From contig CM114271.1 of NCBI GenBank assembly GCA_050084515.1, forward strand, positions 23,312,001 to 23,376,000: 64,000 bases of DNA. The letters are read 5' to 3'. Made by a program: the position numbers and the translations under genes. The notes below the pieces were generated by a model that saw only the letters and a list, made by a program, of their open reading frames with translations, did no database searches and had not been told where the DNA came from. Positions 13,210 through 26,449 of the stretch are shown one piece after another; positions within the stretch are counted from its first letter, which is position 1; the number at the start of each line of letters is the position of its first letter. The stretch comes from Blasia pusilla. Lineage: Eukaryota > Marchantiophyta > Marchantiopsida > Blasiales.

Positions 13210-16200
13210 TCAATCAATCCTCTTCTTAATGTTGATCTCAAGCCACAGTACCAATGATCCTACAACATCACCCACAACATAATGTGGTGGATCATCTTCT
13301 TCGTTTAGCTGCCACAATTTGAAATCAGGCTCAATTGCAGATTCCAAAGCAACACGTAGTACCCCTGTGGGGATGTCCTTCCCGTGAAACTTATCTTTTC
13401 CTGACAGACCTAATACAACTCTATAGCCAATGACATGACGAGTGTTCCGTGATTCAGTGAGTGACACCTCATCACTTGTCTACAGTTGATTGAAACATAC
13501 AACCAACAGATTTTATATTAAACATTGATAGAGGATTCATTAGCATTTAACGAGTCATTCACATATTTTATGCAATAAAAGGTCAAGTGTTGGCATTCAT
13601 GACCCACTCAAGCTACTCCTATGTTCAAAATCCATATTCAAGCTACAATTTTGGATTCTATTCAATGATATATAAATCATCCATCAATGTGAGTGAGTAC
13701 CCTTGTCTTCTTCTTCCCACCACCTGACTTTGGTTCACTCTCATTACCATCACTTGCAGGCTCAGAGTGCACCCTAGTAGTCTTCAATTTTTTGTTCAAG
13801 GGAGAAGAAACCTGCAATTGAATTCCAACAAGAGAGGAAGGATTTCCTTGCTGGAATTCAAAATTTGCTTCGATTCCTTTTCCTGCCACTTAATAAGGAA
13901 ATGGAGAAAACAAAGGGTTAGGAAAGAATAGCTTTCAAGAATACTACATACACATTACTGAAATTACAACTATGAGATGAAGATTAGAATTCACACTCAC
14001 ATCTACTTCACACTCTTTATATTTCCAGCAGTATTATTCATTCAAAAATTGCAAGTAAAAGTACCACTCCATATGTTTGAAAAATATTTAGGGTTCGAAG
14101 TAACCATCTTTTTAACCATATATACATCATCTCCACCAATAAAATGAATAAAATTGGATACACTTGTTCTATATCAAAACTATTGCATGAGCTTACATGC
14201 TTTGTTCCGTGCATTTATTGACACTCAAGACTCCCATCATGGTGTAGTAAGATCATAACTTACCCTTTGCTCCCGTTTCACTAGCATGAATAGTCAATGA
14301 GACCTGGTGTGCAGGGGCCTTTCTTTTCTTTTGCAACCCTACAAGTCCATCCAAATTTATATTTACCACACCAAATTTCATACTCTTGTGACGTAAGAAT
14401 TATTGAAACACGAATATATAAACTAAGGTATGTGGTTTTACCTACCTTTCCTTGAGTTGCTTTAGGAAGCATACCAATCTTCTCCTGCTCAAAATTTTTA
14501 TCAGGACCAAGTGCATGTGATGAAGTTACTCCACCTACATAATATGAAAGTAGATGTTAGAGAATGATCCAATACCGCGTGAGATCCAATCACACTATAA
14601 ATCTCCATGGACTCCATGTTAACTTGATAAATCCTTACTTGAGCGACCTTGATTCACTAACTTTGCAAGATCTGCCACCACCTTCATCAACTCAGTGAAT
14701 TGGTCTGTCATTTTGTTGGTATAATCCATCATATTCTTATCCATCTTCTCCTTGATGGAAGTTCTCATGGCTTGCAAATCTGCTATCCATTTTCTTTCTT
14801 GCTTTTCCAATGCCACTTCGTAAGTGATACCTGAGTCAACCGTCTACCAAAGAAACAAAGGATGCAATTTGTTAGGTTTATATCTTGGCTTTTAAATTTT
14901 TGTTCATAAATTACAAGTTATCAACGAGAAATATCAAGATCATGTTAATCTTAGCATATACTTTACCTACCTTTGCACCTCCATTGAAGGTACAATATTT
15001 CCATGTAGATCCCTAGATGCTGCCGATATTGTTTTCTCTTGTCATAACACACATAGTCGAACATAGAAATAACACGACAAACTTAACTTACATGAGTCAA
15101 ATCTATCAATGTTGTATATCCATAAACACTATCATACATGGGACATCTTGACTTAGAAGGTTCAAGGACAAAAAATCTCACAACTCCCGAAAATACGCCA
15201 GTGCCATCTAGGTCCCTAGATGCTGATGATGTTGTTATCGCCTATAATAACACACATAGTATATGAGAGAAAGAACACAAGTAAGTTAACTTACATGATA
15301 GGTATTACATGAGTTAAAACTATCAATTATTAGTCCACAAACACTTTCACATGAATGCATCTCTACTTAGAGGTTCAAGGGGAAGAGATCTCACAACTCC
15401 GGCATGTACACCTTGTTCTCCAGACCGTCCAAAAGGATTTGTCTTCTCAACTTGTTGCCTTGCATCCCTCATCACTTTTGCTTTCATTTTGGTGGCATCT
15501 GACATCCAATAGGCTACCAAGCTTTCCCATTGAAGAGCTTTGCTTCACGGTGGCATTGCACAGAGCGGTGCCCACCATGGTTTATCCAATAACTCTTCAT
15601 AACATACCTCTCAGTCCTCAACAATGTTGCAATTTTCTTCCTCAAAAAATCAGGAGACAACCTCGCGCCTCCCACATACTCCCATGCCTCTTCCATATAT
15701 GATCTTATAGTGGCCATACTAAGAGTGTCTTGTCTATCTATGTCCACACAAGAGACATCCAAATATCGCAAAGTGAATATCTTCAAATCAGAAAGCCATG
15801 TCTCATAACCAAGTGTATTTGGGTCTGTCCACCATGTCTCTAGCAACTCACGGCTAGGAAGGAGATGGCGTGTGTCTCGCTTCTTGGTCTCTTTTTTCTG
15901 CTGGTCTTGCTTAGTGCGATGAGACCCGCTCCCACGTTTTCCTCGACACTTTCCAGGAAAGATAAGTGTAGCCCGTTCAATGGAAAACAATGTTGGATAG
16001 GGAAGCACTCAACTTTCTAGCAAACTTTCATGATCTCAACTATACTACAAACATGAGAGTAAGCTTCTGACTGAACTTTTCAGCAAGCTCTCATAATCTC
16101 CACTATACTAGAAACATAAGAATAAGCTCTGCACTCAACTTTCCAGCAAGCTCTCATGATCTCAATTATACAACCAACATAAAAGTAAGCTTATGATTGA

Positions 16201-18531
16201 ACTTTTCAGCAAGCTCTCATCATCTGCACTATACTAGAAACATAAGAATAAGCTCTACCCTAAACTTTCTAGCAAACTCTCATGATCTCCACGACCCTAG
16301 AAACATAAGAATAAGCTTTAGATTCAACTTTTGGGTAAGTAAGCCTCTGATTTAACTTTTGAGCAAGCTAAGATGATCTCCAAGCAAGCAAGAAACATTA
16401 AAATAAGCTCCACACTCAACTTTCCACTCTACATTACCTTGTTTAGTCTTGTTATCACCTGAAAGGTGTGTTGCATCCGTGGTAGTTGGAGTAGCACAAC
16501 TTTGGCTCCTGCTGGTTGTAAACTCCATTGTTCTCTAGTCAATGAGTAAATAAATATGCTACACACCAACCAAGGCAATATGAAACAATCACTAAGGTAA
16601 TGTCCGACTTCGCATAGACAAAGCTGAAAAAAAATATACCTTGCAGGCCATGCTTTATGCCTACATATAACAATGCTTCTATCTTACAATCAATAGTTTA
16701 TACTTACATCGTTAGCTCCATGTGTAAGGTCTTGCCATTGTGCATATCTGAGAGGATGCACGCTAGTCTCTAAACATCCATAGTCTGCATCAGATTATGG
16801 ATGGGAAGGGCCTTCACCATGGTACATATAGCCAAATTGTGGTTCTCTACCACCATGTGGTTTTTTACTACCATCATAACCCTTGGATGGCCCATAGCCA
16901 AGGGATCCATGACTTGAATTTTGTACATGGTTGTGATTAGCATAAGAACCCGCTCCTTTGGTATTTCTTATAGGGAATCCACGATACATTCCCACACCAA
17001 GACCACGCGGGCCAAAATTAGTATAGCCATATGGTTGGGGCCTTTCTCCCCCACCCCAAGTAGAAGAGATATTTTGGGATAGGCCCATATGCGCTATCCT
17101 ATGGCCATAAGGATGGGCGATTCCCTTACCTTGCCAGACATCACTCCTTTCACCTCTCAAAGGCACATGATCATGGGACAAGTAACCCTTGTATCTAGGT
17201 GGGGGGGATGATGGCCCACTATACCAACCATCTAGTGAGAAAGACCATTATTGACCATGCCGGTGCTTGGGTCGCAACTCTTCATGGGATTGATGGGATG
17301 GTGGGGATGAGGGCTTATAACTCGACCTTGGGCCATGTATCTGGCGGGAGGATTCTTGACCTCGTCCAACATGTGCATTTTCCTCTGACCCCAGATCTAC
17401 CTACATGTTATGAAGAAGAACACAACCATCAAAATGCAAAGGGTCAGATCCAAGGAAAAAAATCTTAATATCACAAGTATATCATAGCAAAGTAAAAATT
17501 GAAATGCAAGCAACATATCCCATGATAGTGGAAAGGCCAGTATATGTTCTGAAATGTATTTATAAAAAAAAACGTTCAGTAATTAATGTAATACTTACAT
17601 GCCCGTGCTCTAGTCTAGGTTCTTCACTCTCACTTGAAGACATGTCCTCTTCATCAGCTTGGTAGCTTGGATGGCATCCTCATCCCCGTTCATGGGAGAA
17701 GTCATCTCTTCGATGATACTTGGCTTTGTAGTAGAAGAAATCCGTGCACTTCTCCGTGGAGGCAATGCAAGGTCTTGAAGGAGCACACTTGATCTCTTCT
17801 TGACTACTCTAGACTTTTCGCATCATACATGAAGCAAACAATGCACCTTTAGTAATCATGTCAACTTGCCATAAGAATACACTCACGTAAAGCCAAACAT
17901 GTACCTACTCATTGATGGAAGCGTTCTCAAGTGGAAGTTTCAAAACAAACGACTAAACATCATTCAACGCTAGAAAGATGACTTGTGAAAAGGTTTTGGA
18001 GAGAATGTATACAAGTCCTTGAATTCTTGAACAAGTTTCGCCTCAATGGCCTTCCTTTCTCTGATTTTTCGTGCATGTAGTTGAGCATATGAGTTAGTAT
18101 TAGACTCATTTCCAGAATCAGTAGCCATAGGAGGATTAGGGCTACTCTCTGGCATTAAATCCACCATATCCTTGCACAAAGATGCTGGATTATGGGATTT
18201 CCCGTACAAGCTAGAGTGCTCACTAGCATCTTTCTCCTCACATGGCTTTATCAAAAGATGAACTATATCTTAAATCAACATTGTCCATGCCATCCAATTG
18301 ACGGACTCCAATGCCCTTAGATTCATCATATCCACCCCCATTGCTTAGTAGGGCTCCCAAATCTTCCCTCGGCCATACTTCCTTCATTGCTTGAGTACCA
18401 TCCACCTTCTGATCTACGAAGGTGCTACATGAAGCCTTTCTATTGACTCCTTGGACAACCATCTCAAGCAATCCACCCAAGCCCATAGTATGACATTCAG
18501 ATTTCAATTCAAACAATAAAAAATCCGACAA
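13210..18531 (-). pseudogene. CACTA accessory protein gene (Transposase_24-type, En/Spm second gene), multi-exon
   Basis: A series of minus-strand exons precedes the left end. 17970-18254 holds SYAQLHARKIRERKAIEAKL, resembling the Tyr/Arg-rich N-terminal motif of plant CACTA accessory proteins. 16795-17181 is Gly/Tyr/His-rich low complexity. About 15360-16008 encodes a helical region ending in NGKAW, followed by LVAYWMSDATKMKAKVMRDA, the W..L..YW.S pattern of Transposase_24. 14619-14816 is a charged, coiled-coil-like segment. 13210-13467 resembles the C-terminal DUF8039 region (GDVVGSLVLW). In the family this protein binds the subterminal repeats. Exon joins are not all traceable, so two genes or a decayed copy are possible. 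No intact full-length frame is visible. Confidence 0.62.
16011..16430 (-). repeat. 63 bp tandem repeat, about 6.5 copies, in a CACTA intron
   Basis: On the plus strand each unit runs AACTTTYCAGCAAGCTCTCA, then TGATCTCNACTATACTA, then GAAACATAAGAATAAGCTC. Units are diverged, and one is shortened near 16325-16360. The array sits between exons of the accessory gene. Confidence 0.75.
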
Positions 18532-18642
18532 AATTGATAGGCACCTAGGGAAATTTATTTAGCAACTCACACCAAAATATCAAATTCAAAATCAAAACAT
18601 ATAAAATGCATAAAGTTGTTAGGGAGCAGTCTCTAATATATC

Positions 18643-21178
18643 CTATGTGGACATATCCCCTTCAGAATCCTCACCCTGTGATTCACTTAAGCTAGAATTT
18701 ATTGACCCCAAGTTTCTTGAGGTTAGCACTACTTGCACATTAGAAATATCCCTCCTTACAACCCTAATCTCTGCGTCACTCAATTCTATGCCCTCAGGTC
18801 TATTGGGACTTTGTGCAAGGTCTGTGGTGACACCTGGAACTTCCAATCCAAAAAAATCCTCACTGTTTTCAAGGACTAGATTCTCATCATTGGCAAACGA
18901 TCAACGAGATCTAGCTTCTTTCTTCATTACAACTCTCCATCCACTGCCATCACCAACATCATCATAGAATACTTTTTCTACTTGTGAAGGGAAGACAAAC
19001 GGCTGGTGATCATTTGGCTTGTTGTCTCTCAAATTAGGAAGGAGAAAGCCTTTGAGGTCTCATTTCATTGATGATCGTCGGCTGTCCCAATCTGCCCTAA
19101 CCCATCTACCTCGCATAAGCACGATAACACCTCTCGGAAATTGATAATCAAAGGCTAAAATATCAACTAACTCCCCAACATATGAGTAAGAGCAAGTTTC
19201 AACATACTTTTCATCCACAAAAAGAGCTCCTATTCCGCTGTCATATGTGGAAAATGGCGTATTACCATATCCCTCTATCCTGTAATGGTTACCATAGGCT
19301 TTCATGCTCCTATAGGACAAGACTTTACTATTTGGGGGCACAGAGAGAGCAAATGTCTCCTTATCTAGGGGTTGGCCAGTTCTCATAGAGACTTGGGTGA
19401 TAGGTGCTCGCACCCAATCCTCAAAGTGTACATTTCTCAATAAAAGATCTATCTTCTTTTCTTCTTTGAATAACCTGTACAATTTAATACTCGTACAATG
19501 TAAGGCCTCAGATCATATTTTTACTCGTTCAAGTACAAGATAGATACATTTCATGAAACATAAGCTAGGGTGTGCTTCCTTACTTATGCCACTTCTCCAT
19601 ACATAGAGTATTTTGCAGAATGTATCGGTGCGCCATGTTGATCAAAGATCGTGATAGTTAAATCTAAACTCCTGCACCCTCTAATTCCTCCCCAGAAACA
19701 CCTTCTTCTACGCCATCATCCCATACCCGAGATCTAATTGGCTCAAACCTTCTCATATGCTCTGTGACGAAGCCAATAACCTCATCTAACAAGTATCCTT
19801 GAGCCATGCAAGCTTCTAGGCGGGCTTTGGACCTCACAAATTTTTTCATTATCCCCCATATATCTCTCAAAGGGATACATCCATCTACATGCAACTGGCC
19901 CAAAAATATCTATCTTTTCTACGACATGCACCAAAAGGTGGGTCATCACATCGGAAAAGGCTGGGGGAAAATGCATCTCAAGCATGCATAAGGTAATCAC
20001 CGAGTCTTCCATAAGTTGGCCATACTGTGAAGGATCCCAAACCTTCCCCGAAAGGACTCTCATAATTCTAGATGATCTCATGATTTTTGTTCTCACCTCT
20101 TTGGTTATGAGACCACGAAGGCAAAAAGGCAGAATTTGTTGGATAAAGACATTATAGTCGTGAGATTTCATATTGCCTAATTTTTTCTTCATGACATGTT
20201 TTTTCAACTCACTACATAGCCGGTACGAACTTTCAAGGACTCTACCCTTCCCATGAAAATGCCCAATTCTTTTGGGGAGAGAACATAAGGCGCAACACGT
20301 TTCACAAGACTTCCAGATTTCGAAAGGTGAGTTTGTACCCACAGGTGGGATCGGATTCTTCTCTTCTCCATGTCTCGTCTAACTTTAACAGTATCCTTTA
20401 CCCCAAAAATAGTTTTGACGACCTTCTTGGAAATATTCTTCTCGACGTGCAATAACATCTAGAGTATGTCTTATCAATAAATGCTATCGATCAATCATAA
20501 TTAAGGACAATATTGTAGGAGTAGAGTGAGTCATATAAGGAGTAGACACATATGAAGGCACACACTCTTGAAACTATATTGAAAATTCAGGATACTTCCC
20601 AATAAGGCAATCAAAAAATTACTCCTCTGTGCTTCATTCCAATTTGTTTATATGGGTCATTTGGTCCATCATCTCTGCCACCATTCTCATTATATACTTC
20701 TTTTTCCTTTGCCCACTCAAGAATTTCTACTCTTGTAACTCTATGTGGAGGTGGCCTAGACTCTGCAAGTCCATTGAATAGTGGCGCATATCTCCTCCCT
20801 CTCAAATAGTGGTCCCATCTAAGATAGCGACGATGTCCCCCAAATATAGGTTTTCCACATTCTTTAGAAAATTCGGAGTAAACTTGTGGCCCACATACTG
20901 TACAAGCAAGCTTACCACCATGACTTTGGCCAACAATCAACCCGTAGGCAGGGTAGTCATTTATGGTCCATAAAACCAGAGCTCTAAATATGAAAGTATA
21001 TTTACCATCCAACTTCCTTACATCATGGAAGTTGACATTGTTCCATAGTTGCTCTCATATGGTACCTAGCCAGCTTGCAATCAAGTTCACAGGAGTTTGT
21101 CAAACTCAAAGACCAACCGTTTCCATCGTAAGGATGATTTCATCCCCCAAACTCATCATTCTTGGTGAGATGTTGTGA
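18643..21178 (-). pseudogene. CACTA transposase TNP2, C-terminal two thirds
   Basis: The minus strand reads, in order: Transposase_21 end (20611-21012; ALVLWTINDYPAYGLIVGQS and KLACTVCG are hallmark TNP2 residues), DUF4218 (19664-20458; MKSHDYNVFIQQILPFCLRG, then VVEKIDIFGPVACRWMYPFE), and DUF4216 (18900-19482; GIGALFVDEKYVET and LAFDYQFPRGVIVLMRGRW, then VFPSQVEKVFY near 18960). An acidic tail follows at 18643-18846. This protein is the DDE catalytic transposase of En/Spm elements. Overlapping frames and a stop near 18905 mean that introns, frameshifts or both separate the parts. Upstream of 21178 the reading decays, and R1 cuts the element at 21532, so the N-terminus and probably the first catalytic residue are missing. 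Confidence 0.88.
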
Positions 21179-21531
21179 CTTAGTAAGGACTTGATCTTGA
21201 ACTCCAATTGCACCTGCAGGAACATTTGTAGATGGCAAAGTTGAAGCGGAAGAAACTCCCACTGATCAAAACCTGAATGCAAATCTTAAATTCCAAAAAC
21301 TATTCCTCACTCATGAGCTGTCATACATGGTGAATACCTTGCCACCACATATTTATGTCGGTCCGTATCTGGAGTAGTAGCCTAGCTCACACTAGCTACA
21401 TTCAACTTTGGAGCTTACTCAACATGGATGGTATGAATTTAATCAACTATAAGGACATTCTGAAAATGATCCGATCGGTGATACAAAATTATCCCTAACT
21501 CATGTGGCCTGACCATGGTGGATATGTAGGT
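21179..21531. other. Remnant upstream part of TNP2 region
   Basis: This stretch between the readable TNP2 frame and the first base of R1 probably held transposase exon or intron sequence. No clean frame remains. Confidence 0.4.
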
Positions 21532-22048
21532 TGTCACGTCTTTTAGGATAGATTGGTGAGATCTAGTAGAGCGCCTTGGTGAGTAGTGGAGGACATCGCT
21601 GAGTAGGTTGAGGATGACCTGCTGGGGCCCCGGGAAACCTTAGAGAGCAGGTTTCCCCTTCGTTTCGGCTCATTTGGAGCCATATTGAGGAACTTACTAT
21701 TTTAGGTAAGTACCATCTTGAGTATATGATCGACTTTATATTTTAGGTAAGTGGCCCTTGACCTCCTACATCAGATCAAGAACCAAGGAGGTGACTTGGG
21801 AGAATAGGTTACCATGGAGAGAGCTTGGGAGAGGGGAGGGGTATACCTTAAGGAGAGAGAGCTTGAGAGCTCATTCTCTCTTTGTTGAACCTCTTGGCAT
21901 GAGGCGGCGGAGTTATGGTCCCTTGCCTTGTGAGTGTAACCCAAGCCTCTCATTAGGAGAGTGGGTTTGGTTTGACATGAGAGAGAGTGCACACCTTTGA
22001 GAGCTATGGTATGAGATGGTGTAGAGAGAGATTGGATCTAACTTTACA
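21532..22048 (+). repeat. R1 A1 repeat (LTR-like), 517 bp
   Basis: It begins TGTCACG and ends CTTTACA. The same sequence begins R2 (26450) and lies inverted at 49114-49628. The end is placed where the inverted copy leaves the alignment. I see no match to a tRNA primer binding site immediately downstream. Confidence 0.72.
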
Positions 22049-23639
22049 AAGAGAGAATGAGAGAGTGAGAGAGCTTCATGGGGGAGCTCACTAGTCACTC
22101 GCTGTTTTTGCAGGTTGGGGACCGTGTTCCCGTTCATCGGCTCATGGGAGTGCTCACCGGAGCAAGGGCTGCTTTGATTGTTCTTTACATTTGCCAATTT
22201 TTCGTGTGGAAGAGTGGCATACGGAAGCGCTGCCCAATTTATGATAGGGATTGTTTATGGGGGCGGGTTGCCCCATGCCAATGCTCTCGGGAGCACCATG
22301 TAGCTTGCTGATTTGAATTTTTACAGGTTTTACATTTTGGTTGGGAGAAATCACGCAGAAGCGCTGCCAAATTTTGTGTAGGAGAAAGAGATATTAGGCT
22401 TTACAACAATCTCTGTCAAATTTTACAGAAATGTCCAATTCCAAATATTTTTTGATTTTGTTGTAGATCGTAAAGCTGTGCACGTTGTGCAATAAACGGT
22501 GTGCAATTTGGAGTTGCAAGTAAAAAGTTATGGTTAATATTGCAAAATTTCCATTGCTAGGCAATTTTTGGGTTAAATTGTTCAAACCCTAAACCAGCCG
22601 CTACGCCGGCGGCGGCCGTCGCCGTCATAGTCACCATCACCGTCGACGGTCAACCATAACTGTCAATGGTCCAACTTTGGCCATTGCCGTTGCCCAACGT
22701 TGCTCAGAGCTGCATTCGGCCGTTGTCCACCCTTTGGTTGCCATTGCCGCCATTACGAAGTGGAGGGTCTTCCACGACCACCGTTGATTCTCTGACTTGT
22801 GCCGCCACCATGTACTTTGGTTTGGCCGCCACCATCATCGCAGTTTTGTCATCAATAGTGATGGTAGATGACCTCCGCTTATGGTGTTTGAGTTTTGATT
22901 TCATGCTGCTATGTTGTGATTGGTAGCCGCTCGACGACAATCGAGTACCGTGCCGTGACACCCGTAGCCGCAACGCGCCGCCGATTGCCGCGCCGTGCCG
23001 CTCGTGGCCGCATCGCACTATCTCGATCACAGAGCCACACCATCATTTTGGAGCTGAGTGTGGGTTTATTGTTGATTGAGGAGGTTATGCCGCCGAGTGC
23101 CGCATCCCACCATTGAGGGCCGTGCCATTCGTAGCTGTTCCGTGCCGCCTGCAACGCCGCACCGTTCCACTGGAACCGCACTGTCTATCAAGGAGTTTTA
23201 AGCAGCGTCAATATGGGAGGAGTATGACTTGTTGATTTGAGGAGTTGTCTCCATGACCGAGTTGGGGTTGAGATTTGCAATTGCTGAGGAGCGACATCGA
23301 CATGTGTTCAGGTTACCCATTTTGGTCCTTTACCTTGCACGTGTGAGGGATTCTGGGATTTTGGTAGTTTATTTGGGGATATTGGGTGTGTGGATGCTGA
23401 GAGCATCATTTATGTATATGGTTTAGGGGATATAGACCTGTGTGGGATGTTCGGAGTTGAGGGTAGGTTATCGATGAGATGATAGCCTGGTCGATTTGCC
23501 GTACCACGCCGCTTGGTGCCACACGTTACACGTCTCGGGGAGGGAGAGTGTAGATCGAGTGCCGCATGTTTGGGATGAGTGATTGAGGGATTACTGCAAG
23601 GTTGAGAGTGATGATGTGAGAGGGGAACGAGGGCCATCA
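22049..23639 (+). other. R1 5' leader, non-coding
   Basis: About 1.6 kb between A1 and gag. It is parallel to 27050-28640 of R2, with a GCCGCC-rich stretch near 22600-23180. Only short open frames occur. R2 has the same leader, so this is a shared untranslated region rather than a broken gene. Confidence 0.6.
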
Positions 23640-25180
23640 CAGAGTCCTTTCAAGATTTTGAGAGGCGAGGTAGTGGACCTGAGAGTAGCTCTGAAGGATT
23701 TACCCGGAGTGGTGCGAGGTTTCGAGGGTCTCCACGTGAGAGACCACCTCGATCTCCTTCTGTGTCATCTTCAGATGAGGGGGAGCGTGTAGAGGAGTTT
23801 GTGAGCACATCGCCACACATTGTGAGTGGTCCTATGAGTTGGGCGTATGAGATGGACGATCGGGGTAGAGGACCGCGTAGGTTTTCAGGTGCAGTAGGCA
23901 CGATTGAGTTGCACGATTTCATAGTAGAGTTTAGGAGTTGGTGCGACTCCTAGTGGGCCAGGAACTCTAGAGAGTTCAACCCATTTACATCATGGAACGG
24001 TATGTTCCAGCATTTAGAGGGGGTGCCCATGGACGATTACCATGAGTTCTCTCAGAGATATGCATGTGAGATTGAGGCGTGGAGGCTCTACTATGACCCA
24101 CATTATGTGTCATGGACGGAGCCTTCCCAGATGAGGAGGAGGAGTCACGAGAGGCTACTTCCACTTCCACTAGTGACATTTTAGGAGGGGTCACTGGCAC
24201 GGGAGCAGCTGCACCGTCTAGTCGGGTTTGTCCCAAGTTCAACCCTGTGGTTGAGTTCTTTGCTGAGTTGAGGGCGAGTTACAGGGGGTATGGACGGAGA
24301 AGTTGCGGAGCATCCACAACTTCCAAAGGCGCCCGGGTGAGAGTTTGTGTGAGGCTTACACTTGCTTGCGCCGGTTGATCAACGTCACTCAGGGGGTGAT
24401 AGAGGCTCAGGCTATCCAATCATGGTACGTGATGCTGGACTAGACCGTGCGGACACGGGTGCGGGAGGGGGTGCTTCTTATGAACATCTCCCCTATGTTG
24501 AGAGATGTTTTTAGGACCGCCAAGAACATTGAGCGCAACATGGCGGAGGAGAGCGTATCCACTATGGGTTTTGGGCGAGAGCAGTCACGATTGTTTGCAC
24601 TACCTGTGCAGCAACGTGAACTCTGAGATAGGTCGACTGTGGCACCACGAGCTCAAGGAGGATACCGGGAGGCCGTGCCACAGAGACCTGCGCCTTCATA
24701 TGCGGCTCAGCAGCAGTCGCCTACTATTACTTGTTGGTCATGTGGTGGAGCCCATCATCAACGTGATTGCACTCGTCAAGGTCATGGATGTGTGCCTCAG
24801 CATGGAGGAGGAGATGGTGCTACACCAGGAGGTTATCAGTGTGACTATTGTCACGGTATGGTCATACATGTGCCAGGTGTTTTAGTTTACATCTTGAGTT
24901 ACGTGTGGATCGAGGGCCAGAGAGGGCACCAGAGCGAGTAGCCGGTCCGGGTGGGCCTAGAGATCGTGCACCAGGTGGTCCCGTTGGGGGACGAGGAGCT
25001 GGAGTTGCCCGACAGGGTGGTGGAGCTGCCCGTGGAGGAGGTAGAGTCCTACCACCTAGATGCATCGAGGGAGATGCTGGACGTGAGGCTAGGATGGCTG
25101 CTCAGATACATCAGCTACAAGAGCAGATTTCCACTATGGCATTCAAATTACCCGATGCCGGATCCGTGGCATCGACATGA
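23640..25180 (+). pseudogene. R1 gag (capsid and zinc-knuckle nucleocapsid), broken
   Basis: Frames at 23762-23953, 24002-24184, 24112-24378, 24639-24941 and 24848-25180 together read as gag. They give a capsid-like region (FQHLEGVPMDDYHEFSQRYA), a CCHC knuckle CWSCGGAHHQRDC, a second damaged knuckle, and an Arg/Gly/Pro-rich tail. Gag packages the element RNA. A TAG at 23951-23953 and a stop in LD*T near 24440 interrupt it, as do several frameshifts. R2 and R3 carry the same order, which is how the parts were joined. Confidence 0.75.
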
Positions 25181-25687
25181 TATGGAGCAGCCAGAGATAT
25201 GGAGGATCCTGATTGGATGTGTGGGGTTGCCCTGATGGAGGCTGCCAGAGTTCGATGGGTCCTGATCAGAGTTCCTGGAGAGTTGGTGACGTTGTTGGTG
25301 TGCAAGCATGGAGGGCGATGAGAGAAGCGAGTGCGAAGACTCCTATTGTTGATGTCGAGCACGTTGTTGGGGCCGGCCACCATTGTGTACCGCGCTCCTT
25401 TATTTTTTGCTTCCGATGTTATGACGTTGGGGGGTACGTCCACTGAGGCTTTTCAGTTGGCCGCTACGCTATGTGAGCGTGGAGTTGGAGTTCCTGCATC
25501 ACGTTCAGAGGTGATTGCAGAGGAGGTGATGGACCTGCCCTTGGAGCAGATGCTCGGGCCGTCCATGTCAGATTCATGGTAGGCTGTGACTGCTAGGATG
25601 GCGGAGATGCACGCTAGACCCGCGATAGAGCATGCCATGGCTTCTCTTGGTGCTGTGTTGCTGGAAAACCGAGGAGAGGTCTTCTAG

Positions 25688-26449
25688 TTGGTGAGTCCCG
25701 AAGGTAGAGCTTTTAGTCCGCAACGCGTCTTGTTGGATTCAGGAGCGCAACCCCTGATGTTGGGGAAAGCGTCATTCAGAGGATTGGGCTTGACAAGAGC
25801 CAATGTGGAGCGTTGTCTGTTTCGGACTCAAACATCCTTGGGTGGAGCGAGTACCACACATTATATCACCCGACAAGAGGTTGTGGTGAGTATTCGCCCA
25901 GGACATCCTACAGATAAGTACGTGGTGCGAGCCAAGGTGATAGTGACTCATGAAGAGTCCTACAACGTCTTGGTTGGTGGAGCAGTGTTATACCCGATGG
26001 GGTTTTCCCAGGACTATTGGGAAGAGTAAGCGTCCTACAGACCAGAATAGTAGTTAGGTGATGGGCGCCTTAGCTCATTACCCATTCAATTCATACGTGC
26101 ATTGATCGAGCAATGGCCATGAGAGATGGCGACCTTGGCTGCATTTAGCAGTGCCATCATTTGGCCTAGTGATTTGATTGAGGGACATGTCCATGCAGAG
26201 GATACTCCCCTTCCTGAAATTTCTATGGAGAGGAGTGTTATGGTAACCGCATCATTATGTGGAGGAGAGGTGCCCCTGTGGGGCTCGACTGAGGAGCTTC
26301 AACGATTGGCAGATGAGCACGTGCAAACCGCGTGGAGCGAGGTGTTTGCACTGGAGCATGACGGGCCTAAGGAACCTGAGGTAGCAATGAGTGCTACGAT
26401 GACACCCTTGGATACCACATCCATTGTGTGCTGTACCCCAGAGGAGGGT
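25688..26449 (+). pseudogene. R1 retropepsin-like protease and linker to methyltransferase
   Basis: 25688-26029 encodes VLLDSGAQPLMLGKASFRGL, with the Asp-Ser-Gly triad of retroviral-type aspartic proteases, followed by the beta-rich YNVLVGGAVLYPMGF. 26126-26464 continues with an acidic linker to TPLDTTSIV, the lead-in of the methyltransferase domain, where R2 cuts in. The protease would process the polyprotein. The region between gag and this frame (25181-25687) is coding-like but decayed. Confidence 0.72.

Larger units (their letters stand above)
21532..26449 (+). mobile_element. Ty3/gypsy element R1 (family I), 5' part only
   Basis: It starts at TGTCACGTC with the family I A repeat, then a leader, gag and protease, and stops exactly where the A repeat of R2 begins at 26450, inside the first codons of the methyltransferase domain (CTPEEG). 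The missing 3' part should lie beyond R2 but is not found in the window. It inserted into the CACTA near its TNP2 gene. Family I is shown by close similarity to R2 throughout. Confidence 0.8.
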
